Assembly: GCF_022965805.1 (NCBI RefSeq)
Contig: NC_133105.1
Location: 26,635,208 to 26,699,207 of the forward strand
From: Primulina eburnea
Taxonomy: Eukaryota; Streptophyta; Magnoliopsida; Lamiales; Gesneriaceae
DNA: 64,000 nt
Direction: 5' to 3'
In this document: piece by piece, positions 12,473 through 24,507 of the stretch
Numbering within the stretch: the first letter of the stretch is position 1
Layout of the letters: each line of letters starts with the position of its first letter
Notes under the pieces: generated by a model
Database searches by the model: none
What the model saw: only the letters and a program-made list of their open reading frames with translations
What the model was told of the DNA's origin: nothing
Translations under genes and position numbers: made by a program

Positions 12473-14233
12473 CTTGTTTTTTTTATTGTATGGTTTAAAT
12501 CATGTTGAATAATATTTCTAACTACACAAGAACATTTTTCAGAAAATTGATGCACCATAAATTTTTTTATTTCTATCAGAAATAAAAAAAAATTCAAATC
12601 TACCCAGAACTATTATGGGTAGTCCGTGAGCGCAGATCCGCGCATGGCAGTGCACTGAGCGCGGCGTCCAGTACGCCTACGTGCCGTGTGCGCATGCTAG
12701 TGCGTGCCCAGCGTGCTTGCCTGTGCCCGAAACGATCGGGTAGCGAACGAGCAGCGCGAGCGGTTTCTCGGGAACGTCTCAAGCATTGTGCTGAATAATG
12801 GGCTTGAATTGTTTGGGCCTAGGGTACGATTTTCTGATTTTTCAAAACTTTGGACAAAATCGATATTTTATGAAAATTAGTTCAATTTTTTGAAAAGAAA
12901 AAATTTCGAAAATTAAAAATTTTCTTGTAAAGTAAATAATTAAAATGTGATTTTAATTATTTGTGGTAAAGGCGACTTTTACAAAAAAAAATTATTATTG
13001 AATTAATTAGAAATTAAATGTTTTATTTAATTTGTTAAATTCTTTAATAATTGCGTGGTTAGTGATAAAATTATTAGATACATGATTTATTAATTAATTA
13101 AATTTGTTTAATTAATTGATGTTAATATTTGATATTAATGAAAGATATCGAGAGCTTTGATCAATGTTTTAGGTGTATGTTAGGATATTTTACTATTTTA
13201 TTCATTTTGTTAATATTTGATATTATTAAAGTTGGCCTCGTTTATGGTCCGTTCCAATTCCATGAGATGTATCTCTTATGTGTTATGACTATTTAAATGT
13301 AATTATTAGAAATAGTGGGAGATCAAGACTTGAAGATGGTGGGCTCGATGGACAAGATAAAGACATGTAAAATAATGGAAGCTTTTGTAATAAGTTGCAT
13401 TTGCATCCCTACATTCACCTAGGTTTGGGACCTGGATCTATGCCTGGCTCACATGGATCTAATAGTGTTTGTGATCGATTATCCTTATTTATTGTTGAAT
13501 GTCATATTATGATATATATGCGATATATAGTAGTATGCATGTATGTATATTATTAAATAATATGCATGAATCCGGCAAACATATAAACATGGCATGCGAT
13601 TTTAAATTAAAATGATGAGACAATTTTAAATTAAAATATCTCATTTTGAGTAAGATTCAGAATTTATATCAAACCACAAAAATAAAAATTAAAAGATTTT
13701 ATTTATTCTTGCATTCCATCAACTATGGCTGCATGTTGAACGCTATCCGCGGACAGTGTTCGGCTCATATTATTGGGGAGGCCTGGACGCTGGAAAGTTG
13801 TGACTTCCACCAGATATATGATGTGAATTGAGTGAAACTCCTATGATTTCGGCTTATATTATTGGAGGAACTTATGCTGACCGTCCACTACAATTCAATA
13901 TTGATGGGTCATTTTGACACGTGAAAATAAATGACGTCATATTATTGGGTCCTTAATAAACGCGAGTCAAAACACGCAGAGGTTGCATGAGGATGCAATT
14001 GGATTCTACCTTATAGAAATTATAATTGGCTGATATTATTTGGGATTATAATTGGCTGATTGAGCTCTACGTACCCACTAAGGAAATACGATTTCTCTTT
14101 TGCATCAAAGGGTGGTGAAAATGTCAAAATAGTGAGAGAGAAATTTATGAAATAAAATTCCATATTTTATATCTTAGAATTATTTTAAAATAATCGATAA
14201 TCATTATCTGTTTTTCATTTCAGTATATTTAAG
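12473..14233 (+). other. Copia-1 untranslated leader
   Basis: About 1.76 kb between the primer-binding site and gag with no supported gene. It includes a GC-rich block at 12600-12780 and, at 13766-13940, three occurrences of a TATTATTGG word (after GGCTCATA, GGCTTATA and CGTCA). A pyrimidine-rich CATTTCAG just before the gag ATG could be a 3' splice site; this is inference only. Confidence 0.5.
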
Positions 14234-15238
14234 ATGATGGCTCGTAACCCACTTTCAATCATTCTTGATCAAAATAATTGACTGGCCCTAACTACAATGA
14301 CTGGTTTCAAAATTTAAAGATTTTTACGAACTCGGAAAAGATTGCATATGTTCTTAATAAGAAGCCACCTAAGGAAGCAACTCCTAATATCAGTCAGACT
14401 GAGTTAGCTAATCTTGAGAAATGGTGGGACTATGATCTTCAAGCTAAGAGATACATGTTAGGTTCTATGTCGAATGAACTTTAGAGGAGATTCGAGGAGG
14501 CGGTGAATGCTACTGACATTCACCTTCATCTGAAAGAATTGTATGCTGTACAAACTCATTCAGAGAGATATGCCACTGTAAAAGAATTCATGACTACACG
14601 CTTGCGAAACTGGGCTTTGGTCCATGAGCATGGTGTTAGGATGATTGGGCTCATCGAGAAATTGGTGGGACTCGACGTGATTATTCCTAGTGAGCTCTCA
14701 ACTGATATTCTCTTGCTGTCATTGCCTGTCTCATTCGATGGATTTGTGGTTAATTTGAATATGTACAAGCTTGAGGCTACCCTTGAAGAGTTGGTCAATA
14801 TACTTACTACTTATGAGACTACAATCAAGAAAGAAAAGCCTTTTCTCCTAGTAGGTTCATCGTCTAGTACGAAAAAGGGAACCCAAAACAAATGGAAGAA
14901 GCGTTCTGACCCACCAATGATGAACAAGCCAAACAAGAAACCTAATCCAGGGCCCACAAAGCCTGGCAAGTCAGAAAAATTCTGTTTCCACTGCAACAAG
15001 CCTGGACATTGGAGGCGTAATTTCATGGAGTATCTTGCCCAGAAGAGTTCTGGACATGGTATGATTTACATTGAAGTTAATGTTTCTATTAATTCTCTTC
15101 TTGGGTACTGGATACCGGATGTGGCTCTCATCTATGCAATGATTTGCATGTATAGGAAGAAGCAAGAGAATTAGAGATTGTGAGACATTTCTAAGACTAG
15201 GAAATGAAGCAAGGGTTGCTTCCATTGCCATTGGAGAC
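14234..15238 (+). pseudogene. Copia-1 gag and start of protease (broken)
   Basis: Gag is the capsid/nucleocapsid precursor that packages element RNA; the protease would cut the polyprotein. The frame starts at an ATG-ATG pair (14234/14237). A 1-bp loss near 14279 introduces a stop, a TAG at 14482 breaks the frame again, and the rest runs to about 15100. The product has the DUF4219/UBN2-like Copia Gag layout: GPNYNDWF near the start, LKELYAVQT, then a basic linker and one CCHC knuckle (CFHCNKPGHWRRN, whose last cysteine is replaced). The downstream frame shifts just where a DTGCGSH-type protease site is expected. Copia-1 coding is then cut by SIRE-1 at 15238 and resumes at 39267. Confidence 0.85.
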
Positions 15239-16271
15239 TGTTGGGGATCGATGTAGAGTTTAGAGAGGGGTGTGAATAAACTCTTCTCCTTTGATGATAA
15301 ATTGTGCAAAGGTGCTAAAATCATGTTAGAGATTGTAGCTGTTCTTGTTCAATAGTACGTCCAGCAGATTACAGTTGGAAGTGCGGAAAAAATCTGATGG
15401 AGTAAGGTGAAAGACATTAATAGCAGTAGTTATTAACACATTAGTTGTTTCTGGAAATTTGAAGATAAAATATTCTACGTCTCCCCTTCTTCTGTTTCCA
15501 GAAGGTATCACTAAAAGACTTTGGTTTTGCAGTACACATTGTACACACCCACTTCAGCAGGGCTTATCTATTGCCTACTGAAACTCTTAGCAACTCGATA
15601 CAATAGTTCAATATTGCAATGTTCTGGAAAAGACTCTTTTCCAGTTTACAAACTCTTCTACACAATATTATAAAGTTTGGCTTGAAGAGATGAAGAAACA
15701 GCAGTACAAAATGATCTCCAAAGATCAGATGTTATAATATGATGCGTGTACTGCATTTTTTGCAATTTTGAGCTTTTGAAGATAATGGAAATTTCGCGGT
15801 TGATCAATGTATCGTTGGATAGATAAGAATGATCAGCGTTGTTACCTAAATGGTTTTGATCCATATATATAGGTAACTTGAGTCCAACGTCTATAATCAG
15901 AGATTGTCTCCTGTCCTCTGATACAATCAGCTTTATTACCGAAATAGGTTCCTGCATAAGAGTTACAGAACAATCAGTCCTGTTTTATACCAAAATCGGT
16001 AAAGCGTATTAAATGACTTAGTGTAGCATTTAATGGTGCAATAAATGCTTGGTACTAGATAAGATAATGGTAACAATTAAGATTGAAACGATCGAGTAAA
16101 AAGCCGTTAAGTGCTGATCCAGTAGAACTAAGTTCTGCTAAGCCGTTGAGTATTAACTGAAATACTGCTTTTGTTAGAGTTACTTAAAAGCTATTGTTTT
16201 GCATAATCTTCTGGTTGATATTATACCTACTGGTTTTAATTCTTATCACCACAATAAATTTAAGTCTAACA
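15239..16271 (-). repeat. SIRE-1 3' LTR
   Basis: Plus strand TGTTGGGGATCG...AAGTCTAACA, 1033 bp, collinear with 38233-39266 with scattered substitutions. The adjacent stretch 16272-16505 is non-coding. Minus-strand GATTCC-A5-G5-A5 near 16510-16530 and ACAAAGGTC beside the LTR are the candidate polypurine tracts. Confidence 0.92.
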
Positions 16272-16505
16272 ATTTTGACCTTTGTGGTGATGCAAAAACC
16301 TGGAGGTTAGTAGCCAAAAATAATACAACAGATAGTAACTAAAACAAGATGATTTTGTAAGTAAATAAGCATCTCAAACAGAGTTTGAAAAACAATAAAA
16401 AATTCAGTCATCTGTTCCAATATCTCGAAACAGAGTATCCTCATCCTGAGAATCTTGGTTCTTGTTAGATGGTTTTCCCTGATCTTCTTGTTCTGCTTGA
16501 ACTCT

Positions 16506-19351
16506 TCATCTTTGTTCTTTTTCCCCCTTTTTGGAATCATTAACAATGACACGAGCAATTAAATCATCCGTGCATCCAGACAAGTTCTGAATTCCATTCG
16601 TCAACATTTCAAGATATGGAGACTGAGTAGAAATTTGTTCATGAAGAGTAGTGAGAGATTGAGATTGAGACTCAATCTTGGCATCCATAGATTGCATGGT
16701 GGTGTAGAACGAACGAATAAGTGCATCATGATCAGTGAGGCGTTGAGAAATATCATTCTGTCCGAGCATGATAGTACGGTAACCATTGGAAATGGACTGT
16801 CTGAACACGATGGTCTCAGCATGCATTCTGCTCACAGATTCTCCCGTGTTGAAGATTTCCTTTGATATACGGTCTCAAAAGAACTGAGAACCACTTACTT
16901 CTGTGGCATGTTCATGAGATAGTCTCCGAACTATATCGGAGAGATTATTGAGATTCTTCTGTAGAATATCTATCTCCATCTCGATATTGAATGGTTCTAG
17001 TTCTGGTGACGGAGTCCTTTCTAGTATACGTTGCCTTATTTCAGCAAGGCGATCATCATGAGCAGTTTGTTCAAGTGTGGATAAAGCTAATGTAGTAGAA
17101 GGTTGAACTTCTGGCTGAGTAGAGGAAGTGAGAACATCTGTTTGAGCAGCAGAGGGGCTAGGTTCAGCAATGGTTACTTCTGGATCAGTAGGGAGGAGTG
17201 GTGCTTCAGTAGTGTCCTTAGCAGTAGAAAGATCAGTGTCTTCAGCAGCAGTAGATACAAGGACCGTGTTAACATCAGATTGAATCTCTTCAGAGATTTC
17301 CAGTGATTGTTTGGTGGAAACAGGTTCAGATTGCTGAAGCAGAAGAGCTTCCATTTCTGCTTTGTATGCAGCAGAGAAGTTCTCTAGATTTGGCAATAAT
17401 GAGGAAGGAGCAACATCTGATTCTGCCATGGTTTGATCTGCTGGTGGTACAGTAGAAGATGTAGGAACAATTGATTGAATGAATTCTTCCACTGAAGCCA
17501 GTTCATGAACTTATAGCAAAGATAAAATGGAGTAGGCTGCTTCGTCGTTGCAGGAGTACTGGGAACTTGAGCTTCTGGTGAAGCTGCGGTCCGATCCTCA
17601 AATGTCTGATTCTGAGAAAATTCAGGAACAAAGCCTACAAGATACTGAGTTGACTTTCCAAAAACCTGTTCTTGAGCGAGAATTTATTCATTCATCTGTC
17701 TCAATTTCGCAGCCAGAGTGTCGATAACCTGTTTGTCTTGAGCAGCAGTGGAAATCATGGGATCAAAATTTGATTCGAGGGTTTTCAAAACTGATGTCAA
17801 CTTTTTACATTTCAGTTGCTCAAGGATGTAACTTCGTCGACGCATGGCATCAATTACAATCTCTGTCTTTGTCAGTTCAAACACTCTCTTCTCGGCTTGC
17901 ATTATTTTCTGATAGGCTCCTTTCGTCTTGAAGTAGGAAAACAGATGAAAAACTCGAACTTTATGCCATTCATCAAATAAATTTATGTCTTCTCTAGCAG
18001 AGTCTTCGATCTCTGTTAAGTGAAGTTCAATACCAGTTAGGACCAATGACTTGGCTCCATGAGATTTTGGGTCTTCAATTAGCTTCCCTTTTCCCTTATC
18101 AGAAGATGAAATAGGCAGTACCGGTCGGAAAGCAGAAGATCCTGAAGCAGGTTCTCGAATAACAACCCCATAGGTGGGTCTAAATGTTTATGCAGTGGTT
18201 GATGCCGTAGCAGTAGAAGTTGTAGCTGGTTGATCGACAACTTCTGGTACAGATGAAGTGGCTTTAGGAAACACTTGTCGCAATGGAACAATGTCCACGT
18301 CAGCAGTATCAACAGTTTTCTTGATGCGGAGAACAGTGCGAGACTTCTTCGTCTTGCTGATACCAGAAGGTATGGATTTTGAAACAGGAGCAGCAGACTC
18401 CTCAGAAATGGTTTTATCAGAACCAGTGGTGATGACCACTCTTTTTCTCTTAGTTTTCTTTTCAGGTGCCATAGCTTCAGCTTGAGCATCTCCTTCTTCA
18501 TTTTTCATCGAAACAAATTCAGTCACAGTTGGCTTTGGTCGAAGAGCAAGCACCCTGGCAGCGTCTGTCATAGTGACATAAGAAAAAGCATCATGTTCAG
18601 TGGTGAACGGAAAACCAGCATCCTTCAACATCTGGCTAATTTGAACAACAAAACCAGAACTCTTCCTCGTAATCATTTCTTTCATTATTCGAAACAAAAA
18701 GCAACTCCAATCCATCTTAATCCCTGAAGTGATAGCAACCATCACTTGAACTTTTTCTTTGGTCAGCTTATCAAACATACCGGCCTTGACCAATAGTGCC
18801 TTTGCGACAATGTCAGCAAGCAATTGATATTATATTTTCAGAAGTTTCTTGAAGCAAGATGGAGTCACTTCTTCTCCAGAAGTTGAGAAAGTGCAGAGAA
18901 CAGCTGGCATCTCCTGTTTAGAAATATCAGAAAGTCCAGAGGTACCTGAGTAAGGAAGGAAGAAGGTTGATCCCAAAAGTGCGGCGTCAATGGAGATATA
19001 TGCATCTCCCTGAGAATATACAATTTTCCCTTCTTCCACAGTTGCCTTAGCATAAAATTCCAGAAGATCAGTTTTATATATTACAACAGGTGCTTCTAAG
19101 AATTTTCGGAGTCCCGATTTTTCATTGGTTTGAAACATCTTTAGGAGATTTTCATCCTTGATAGTAAGGGCAAATGTGAAGTTAACCTGGTAAGCATTCA
19201 GGATGTAAGCTCCAGCAACTTCGTTTCCTGTAAAGAAAGTAGCTTCAAAGTAGATTGTGAGAGTGTGATTTCGAGAGAAAGCAGTAGTTAGAGAGTAAGA
19301 TTCTGGAAACGTAAAAAGTGACAAGTAAGAACAAGAACGGTTAAAATTCAA
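16506..19351 (-). pseudogene. SIRE-1 third ORF (envelope-position protein), broken
   Basis: Five stacked minus-strand open frames (19351-18830, 18823-18188, 18046-17684, 17492-16875, 16835-16506) form one former ORF of roughly 950 codons. The first three share one frame, separated by stops at about 18830 and 18188. The last two share another, separated by a stop at 16875. One frameshift lies between 17684 and 17492. The N-terminal part has the layout I know from SIRE extra ORFs of Lamiales: LNAYQVNFTFAL, a DLLEFYAKATV block, then LADIVAKALLVKAG. The middle is acidic and low-complexity with a KKTKRKR patch, and the C-terminus is helical. I see no signal peptide or obvious membrane segment, so the envelope label refers to position only; the function is unknown. 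Confidence 0.8.
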
Positions 19352-20540
19352 GAGAATGTACAGCCGTCAATGTAAACATAAGGACACGTGTCAGTATGTC
19401 TACGGTTGCATATTTGAAAATTTTAGAACGTGTTAGATTGACCAATGATTTAAAAATTTGAAATTTATTGAAAAGAGCGGGCTGTACAAGCGGTTACTAA
19501 AAAAAATCAGAAGGAGGTTTGTCGTTTTATGATAACGTCGGCTGGAAGTTCCAAAGTACTGGAATATGTGAGCACTTTGATAAAACCAGTAGACTCGTTG
19601 TTTTATCGAAAAGACAAACCATCCTTTCTGCTTCTGATAGGGTGAAAATGTCAGTCTGAAAAAGACGATACTGTTCCCCCTCGATTAATGCGACTAATAA
19701 ACGCAAAGATATGATATCTGAGGATAAGAGGGATGAATCTTGGTATTCGAGAACCAGATCGCCATCTCTTCAGCTTCCCGTGACTCTATATAAGTGCCTG
19801 CATGTTTACAAACCAAATGATTCAATCTTTTTATCAACATATGATAGGTGCAAGGGATCTCTCGGAGTCTTCTCCAGAGTCAGAATCAACAGAGGAATTC
19901 CAAAGAATACTTCCAGCCTCTCATAAGCAGATGTTTGAAGACATCCTTTTCCAATACATTAGTGCTGACAAGACTCAAGCTTGCTGGAGTCTTACAAGAC
20001 CCAAGCTTGCTGGAATCTTTTCGAATAAGACCATACTTTTCCCGCTGAAGTACTTTGCAACAAGAAAAGTACTACAAGCTGCTGATTTTCAACGAAAGTA
20101 GTAGATAAACTCAATGTAATGCTTCTAGTTTTATGAATGAAGAATCTTATTTTGGCATATTCTGTTTATCTACTGCTTTCATTGAAAGAGTGATGAAATA
20201 GTTTGAGTAAGAAAAACTCAGTCTGGTAAATCAGTATATGCTTCGGCTGACTTGAGATTATTCAACTTATTCACCATTAATTCTAACCTGTGTAAAACAA
20301 CAACAAGCGACATGCTAACAGGATTTCAGAATATCAGATTAAAGTAATTCCGATGCTTGCAGTAGTACTCATGTCTTTTTATCCTTCTGCAGAGTTATCA
20401 CAAAGTTGATAAAATAAACTGGTTGATATCATAAAATCAAGTTAAGTCAATTAAACCCAAAATATTTCGAAAGTAAGAAAACTTATTCTCAGACGAATGT
20501 CCCTCTTCTGCACATGATCTCTTATAAAATGATCTCCGAT
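19352..20540 (-). other. SIRE-1 spacer between RNase H and third ORF
   Basis: Contains the last remnant of RNase H (HFIRDHVQKRDIRL-like, about 20480-20545) and otherwise degenerate sequence without a supported gene. At 19970-20025 there is a short tandem repeat around CAAGCTTGCTGGA. Confidence 0.6.
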
Positions 20541-20545
20541 GTCTA

Positions 20546-21464
20546 TGAAAGGATCGGTTACAAAGGTGATAAGTGTTTAGAAGGGGGGGTTGAATAAACA
20601 CTTGCTGATAATGAATTCTTTTCGAATAATGAGTTCAGTTTAGTGACAAACTGACACTCGGTATCTTGTCAGTCGATAACAATTAGTTAAACAAAAAATA
20701 GTTGCGGAAGTAAACTGACTGTAAGATAGAATAACTGATAGTAACTGAAATAAAATGTACGCAATATGTTTCTGGATGTTCGGAGAATAGAATAACTTCT
20801 ACGTCACCCTTTCTATCACGAGGATAGGATTATCACTAAAAGATTTTGATCGAATACAAATGTTGTACTGACCCACTTCAGTTTGGACTTAACACTTCCA
20901 AACTGAGACTCTTAGTTCACAAAAGCTTTTATAGTGCGTGACTCAATGAAACACAACTGAATATACCAAACAATGATTTTCAAAGTGCTAACAAGCTCGT
21001 AAGTGTAGTCTTGGTTGCTACTGATAAATCTGATAGAAGTGAGGTTTTGATATTCAAATACGAGTGGTGATTTCAGCAGAGTAAGAGCAAGTTAGAATGT
21101 AATAGTAGTTCACGCACGTATTTTTCTCAGCTGCCTTCTTCACACATTTATAGGCTTCCCTTTCAACGGTAATATTAAATAACGTTTGAATCTTTATGTC
21201 CGTTGTGTGTCACGCTGATATGCTCTGACAGTCGTATTCTGCAAACTCTGAAATGCGACATTCCACTAATAGTTGCAGACTGTGGTACTTTCTGTCGGTT
21301 GTTAATGACGTGTATCAGCTGTATGATCTGTAAGTTCATAGCTGAATAAATCAACTGATCAGTTAGTTCTCTTCGAAAGTTAGCTGGATTCAGTCGCGTA
21401 GTTCGGTTATTTTCATAATCAGTTGGTTCGCAATTTGTCCAACGCCGTAATTTTGTTTCCAACA
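20546..21464 (-). mobile_element. Solo LTR-2 (SIRE-like) inserted in SIRE-1 RNase H
   Basis: 919 bp, plus strand TGAAAGGATCGG...TTTCCAACA, minus strand TGTTGGAAAC...GATCCTTTCA. Perfect duplications GTCTA at 20541-20545 and 21465-21469. The interrupted RNase H reads TKHID on one side and resumes as an ID-x2-HFIRDH block on the other. The GTTTAGAAGGGGGGGTTGAA block near the plus-strand left end resembles the SIRE-1 LTR block after GATCGATG, so it derives from another SIRE family. There is no internal region. Confidence 0.92.
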
Positions 21465-23951
21465 GTCTATGTGCTTTGTTCTGGAATGAAGTACTGGATT
21501 TCGCGTGATTGCAATGGCACTGGTATTGTCACAAAAGATAGGTGATTCAGAGGCCTGAATTCCATAGTCTTTAAGTTGTTGTTGCATCCATAGTATTTGA
21601 GAGCAGCAGCTTCCAGCCGCAAGGTATTCTGCTTCTGCAGTAGACGTAGCTATGGAAGTCTGCTTTTTACTGAACCAGGAGATCAACCTATCACCAAGGA
21701 ATTGACAAAAACCACTTGTGCTTTATATGTCTAGTTTTCAACCTGCGTAATCAACATCTGAATATCGAATAAGATTGAAAGATGAATCAATGGGATAACA
21801 TAAGCCGACATTTTGAGTTCCCTTTAAGTAATTCAGAATGCGTTTAGCAGCAATATAATGAAATTGCTTAGGGTTAGATTGAAATCTTGCACAAATGCAA
21901 ACAGCAAATAATATGTCAGGTCTAATGGCAATAAGATATAACAGTGAGCCAATAAGACCACGATACAGAGTTACCTCTACTGGAATTCCAATTTCATCTT
22001 TATCAAGCTTGGTAGATGAGCTCATTGGAGTAGAAGCAGCAGACCATGCTTCCATACCAAACTTTTTCAGAAGATCCTTAGTACACTTAGCTTGATTTAT
22101 GAAGATTCCAGTATCAAGTTGTTTAATTTGTAATCCTAGGAAGAATGTTAACTCTCCCATCATGCTCATTTCGAATTTATCCTGCATCAATTTAGCAAAC
22201 TTCGCACATAATTTGGGAGTTGACCCAAAAATAATGTCATCGACGTAGATCTGAACCAATAGAATATGTTTATTCTTGACTAAAGTAAACAAAGTTTGGT
22301 CTGCTATCCCAATTGTAAAATCATGATCGACAAGAAATTGTGAAAGATTGTCATACCATGCTCTAGGTGCCTGTTTTAGACCATACAAGGCTTTGTGTAA
22401 TTTGAATACATGATGAGGTGAAAAATGATCAATAAAACCTGGAGGTTGTTCGCCGTAGACTTCTTCTTGTAGTAGACCATTTAGAAAAGCACTATTCACG
22501 TCCATTTGATAGACTTTGAAATTCTTGAAAGCAGCAAAAGCTAAGAATATTCTGATAGCTTCAAGCCTTGCTACTGGTGCGTAGGTTTCATCATAGTCTA
22601 TTCCTTCTTCTTGTCTAAAACCTTGAGCCATCAGTCTTGCTTTATTTCTAATCATTGTGCCTTCTTCATTTAGTTTGTTTCTGAATACCCACCGGGTTCC
22701 AATGACAGCTTGGTGAGATGGTCTAGGTACTAGAAACCAAACTTCATTTCTTTTGAATTGATTTAGTTCTTCTTGCATAGCTTCAATCCAACTAGGATCC
22801 AGAAGAGCTTCTTCAATTTTCTTTGGTTCATCCTGAGAAATGAAAGAAGCATGCATATATTTATTAATCATTTGCCTTCTGGTTCTCAAAGGTGCTGCTG
22901 GATTTCCAATGACCAAAGAAGGAGGATGCGATTTTCTCCAAATAAAAGGGTTTGAAGGGATTTCTTCCTGATTTGATATGTTTGGATTGATCTCATCTGA
23001 ACCAGTAGCAGGTTCTAGAGTGTCTTCTGCTGGTACTGGTAAATCTAATGGTTGCACTTCTGGTTCCACTATTGGAATATCTGGTTCTGGATTTTGAACA
23101 TATTTAATGCTTGGTTCTGTATCTTCTTCACTATCTGGTTCCAGATGAATCCTGTTTATCCTGTTACTCAAATTTGACAGATTAGATATTTCAGGAGTAC
23201 TGTTGTCCTCATCGAAGACGACATGAACCGATTCTTCAATATTGAGAGTTCTATTGTTGAAGATTCTGAAAGCTTTGCTCACAGCAGAGTAACGAAGAAA
23301 TAGCCCAGTATCTGATCTTGAATCAAATGCAGTTAAATAGTTTTTACCATTATTGAGCACAAAGCACTTGCAGCCAAATACATGAAAATAAGATACATTA
23401 GGCTTACTCTCTTTCCATATCTCGTAAGGAGTCTGATTATGCCTTTTGTTGATCATTGTTCTGTTTTGCGTATAGTATGCGGTGTTGATTGCTTCTGCCC
23501 AAAAGCGCTGAGAGATGTCTGCATCTGCTAGCATTGTTCTAGCAACTTCTTTAAGAGTTCTGTTTCTCCTCTCAGCTACTCCGTTTTGTTGAGGCGTTCT
23601 GGCAGCTGAATATTCATGATGAATTCCCTGCTCATCTAAATACAGCTCAAGTAATTTGTTAGTGAACTCAGTACCCCGATCACTTCTGATTTTAACAATA
23701 GAAGATGATTTTTCATTTTGAATCTTTTTCAGAAGCTTGATCAGGAGGTTACTGGTTTGATCCTTTCCAGCAAGAAATATTACCCAAGTAAATCTAGAGA
23801 AATCATCAATAACAACAAGGGTGTATTTCATTACCCTAAGCTCATGATAGGGATTGGACCAAATAAGTCCATATGCAGTAATTCCAAACACCTTGAAGTT
23901 GATTTACTACCTTTGTTCTTGAAACTGGATCTGACCTGTTTTCCCAGCTGA
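21465..23951 (-). pseudogene. SIRE-1 integrase, reverse transcriptase and RNase H (broken)
   Basis: A long frame (23891-21738) covers the Copia integrase core ([28 protein letters not shown]), an acidic linker and the RVT_2 reverse transcriptase with its YVDD catalytic box at 22236-22247. It stops within RNase H after DVDYAG. Two in-frame stops there are followed by the rest of RNase H (STAEAEYLAAGS, CDNTSAI, HSRTKHID) to 21465, where solo LTR-2 interrupts it. At the integrase N-terminus (23890-23951) a frameshift breaks the usual [10 protein letters not shown] region. The catalytic boxes are still recognisable, so decay is moderate. It would have copied element RNA into DNA and inserted it. 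Confidence 0.92.
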
Positions 23952-24010
23952 CATGCAGAACAAACATGATTTTTAACAAATTTAATATCAGGAAAGTCAT
24001 TAACTATGTT

Positions 24011-24504
24011 CTACTTTTTGAGATTATTGACTGATTTGAAATTCAGGTGATTCAATCTCTTGTGCCAGAGCCAATGCTTATCAGTAAGAGAGACAACCAA
24101 ACAAGTAGGAGCATTAACATGATCTAAGTTCCAAGAAACTCTGTAGCTGTTGCCTTCTCTCTTTCCGGTTAATACAGTTGACTCAGCAGAATCTTTAACT
24201 GTGCATGTGTGCTTCTGAAAAACTACAGAATAACTATTATCACACAGTTGACTATTTCTGATTAAATTATAACAGAGATTCTCAACCAGTAGTACGTCAT
24301 TGATAGTTATGTTACCATGGATAATATTACCCTTACCCACTGTTTACCTTTTGAGTTGTCTCCAAATGTTATCTTTGGTCCAGTACAACTCATCACTTTT
24401 GATAGTAGATTTTTCTGTCCAGTCATGTGTCTGGAACATCCATTATCTAGATACCATGTGGAGCTGCTTACTTTAGCTTTCTTTACATGTTCCAGCAAAC
24501 ACAA
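24011..24504 (-). pseudogene. SIRE-1 protease and GAG-pre-integrase domain (broken)
   Basis: Frame 24504-24307 holds the aspartic protease site WYLDNGCSRHMTG, with Asn where D-S-G-C is usual, and then the ITFGDNSKGK strand. After a frameshift near 24330, frame 24340-24011 carries the flap and the GAG_pre-integrs zinc region (WLWHKRLNHLNFKSV). The remaining Cys pair (CSACQLGKQ) follows at about 23955-23990 past another break. The two frames overlap. Confidence 0.85.
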
Positions 24505-24507
24505 ATT

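Noticed and set aside
13646..13831. A short protein in the Copia-1 leader
   Set aside because: It lies in the untranslated leader between primer-binding site and gag, has no recognisable domain, and the leader is otherwise rich in stops.
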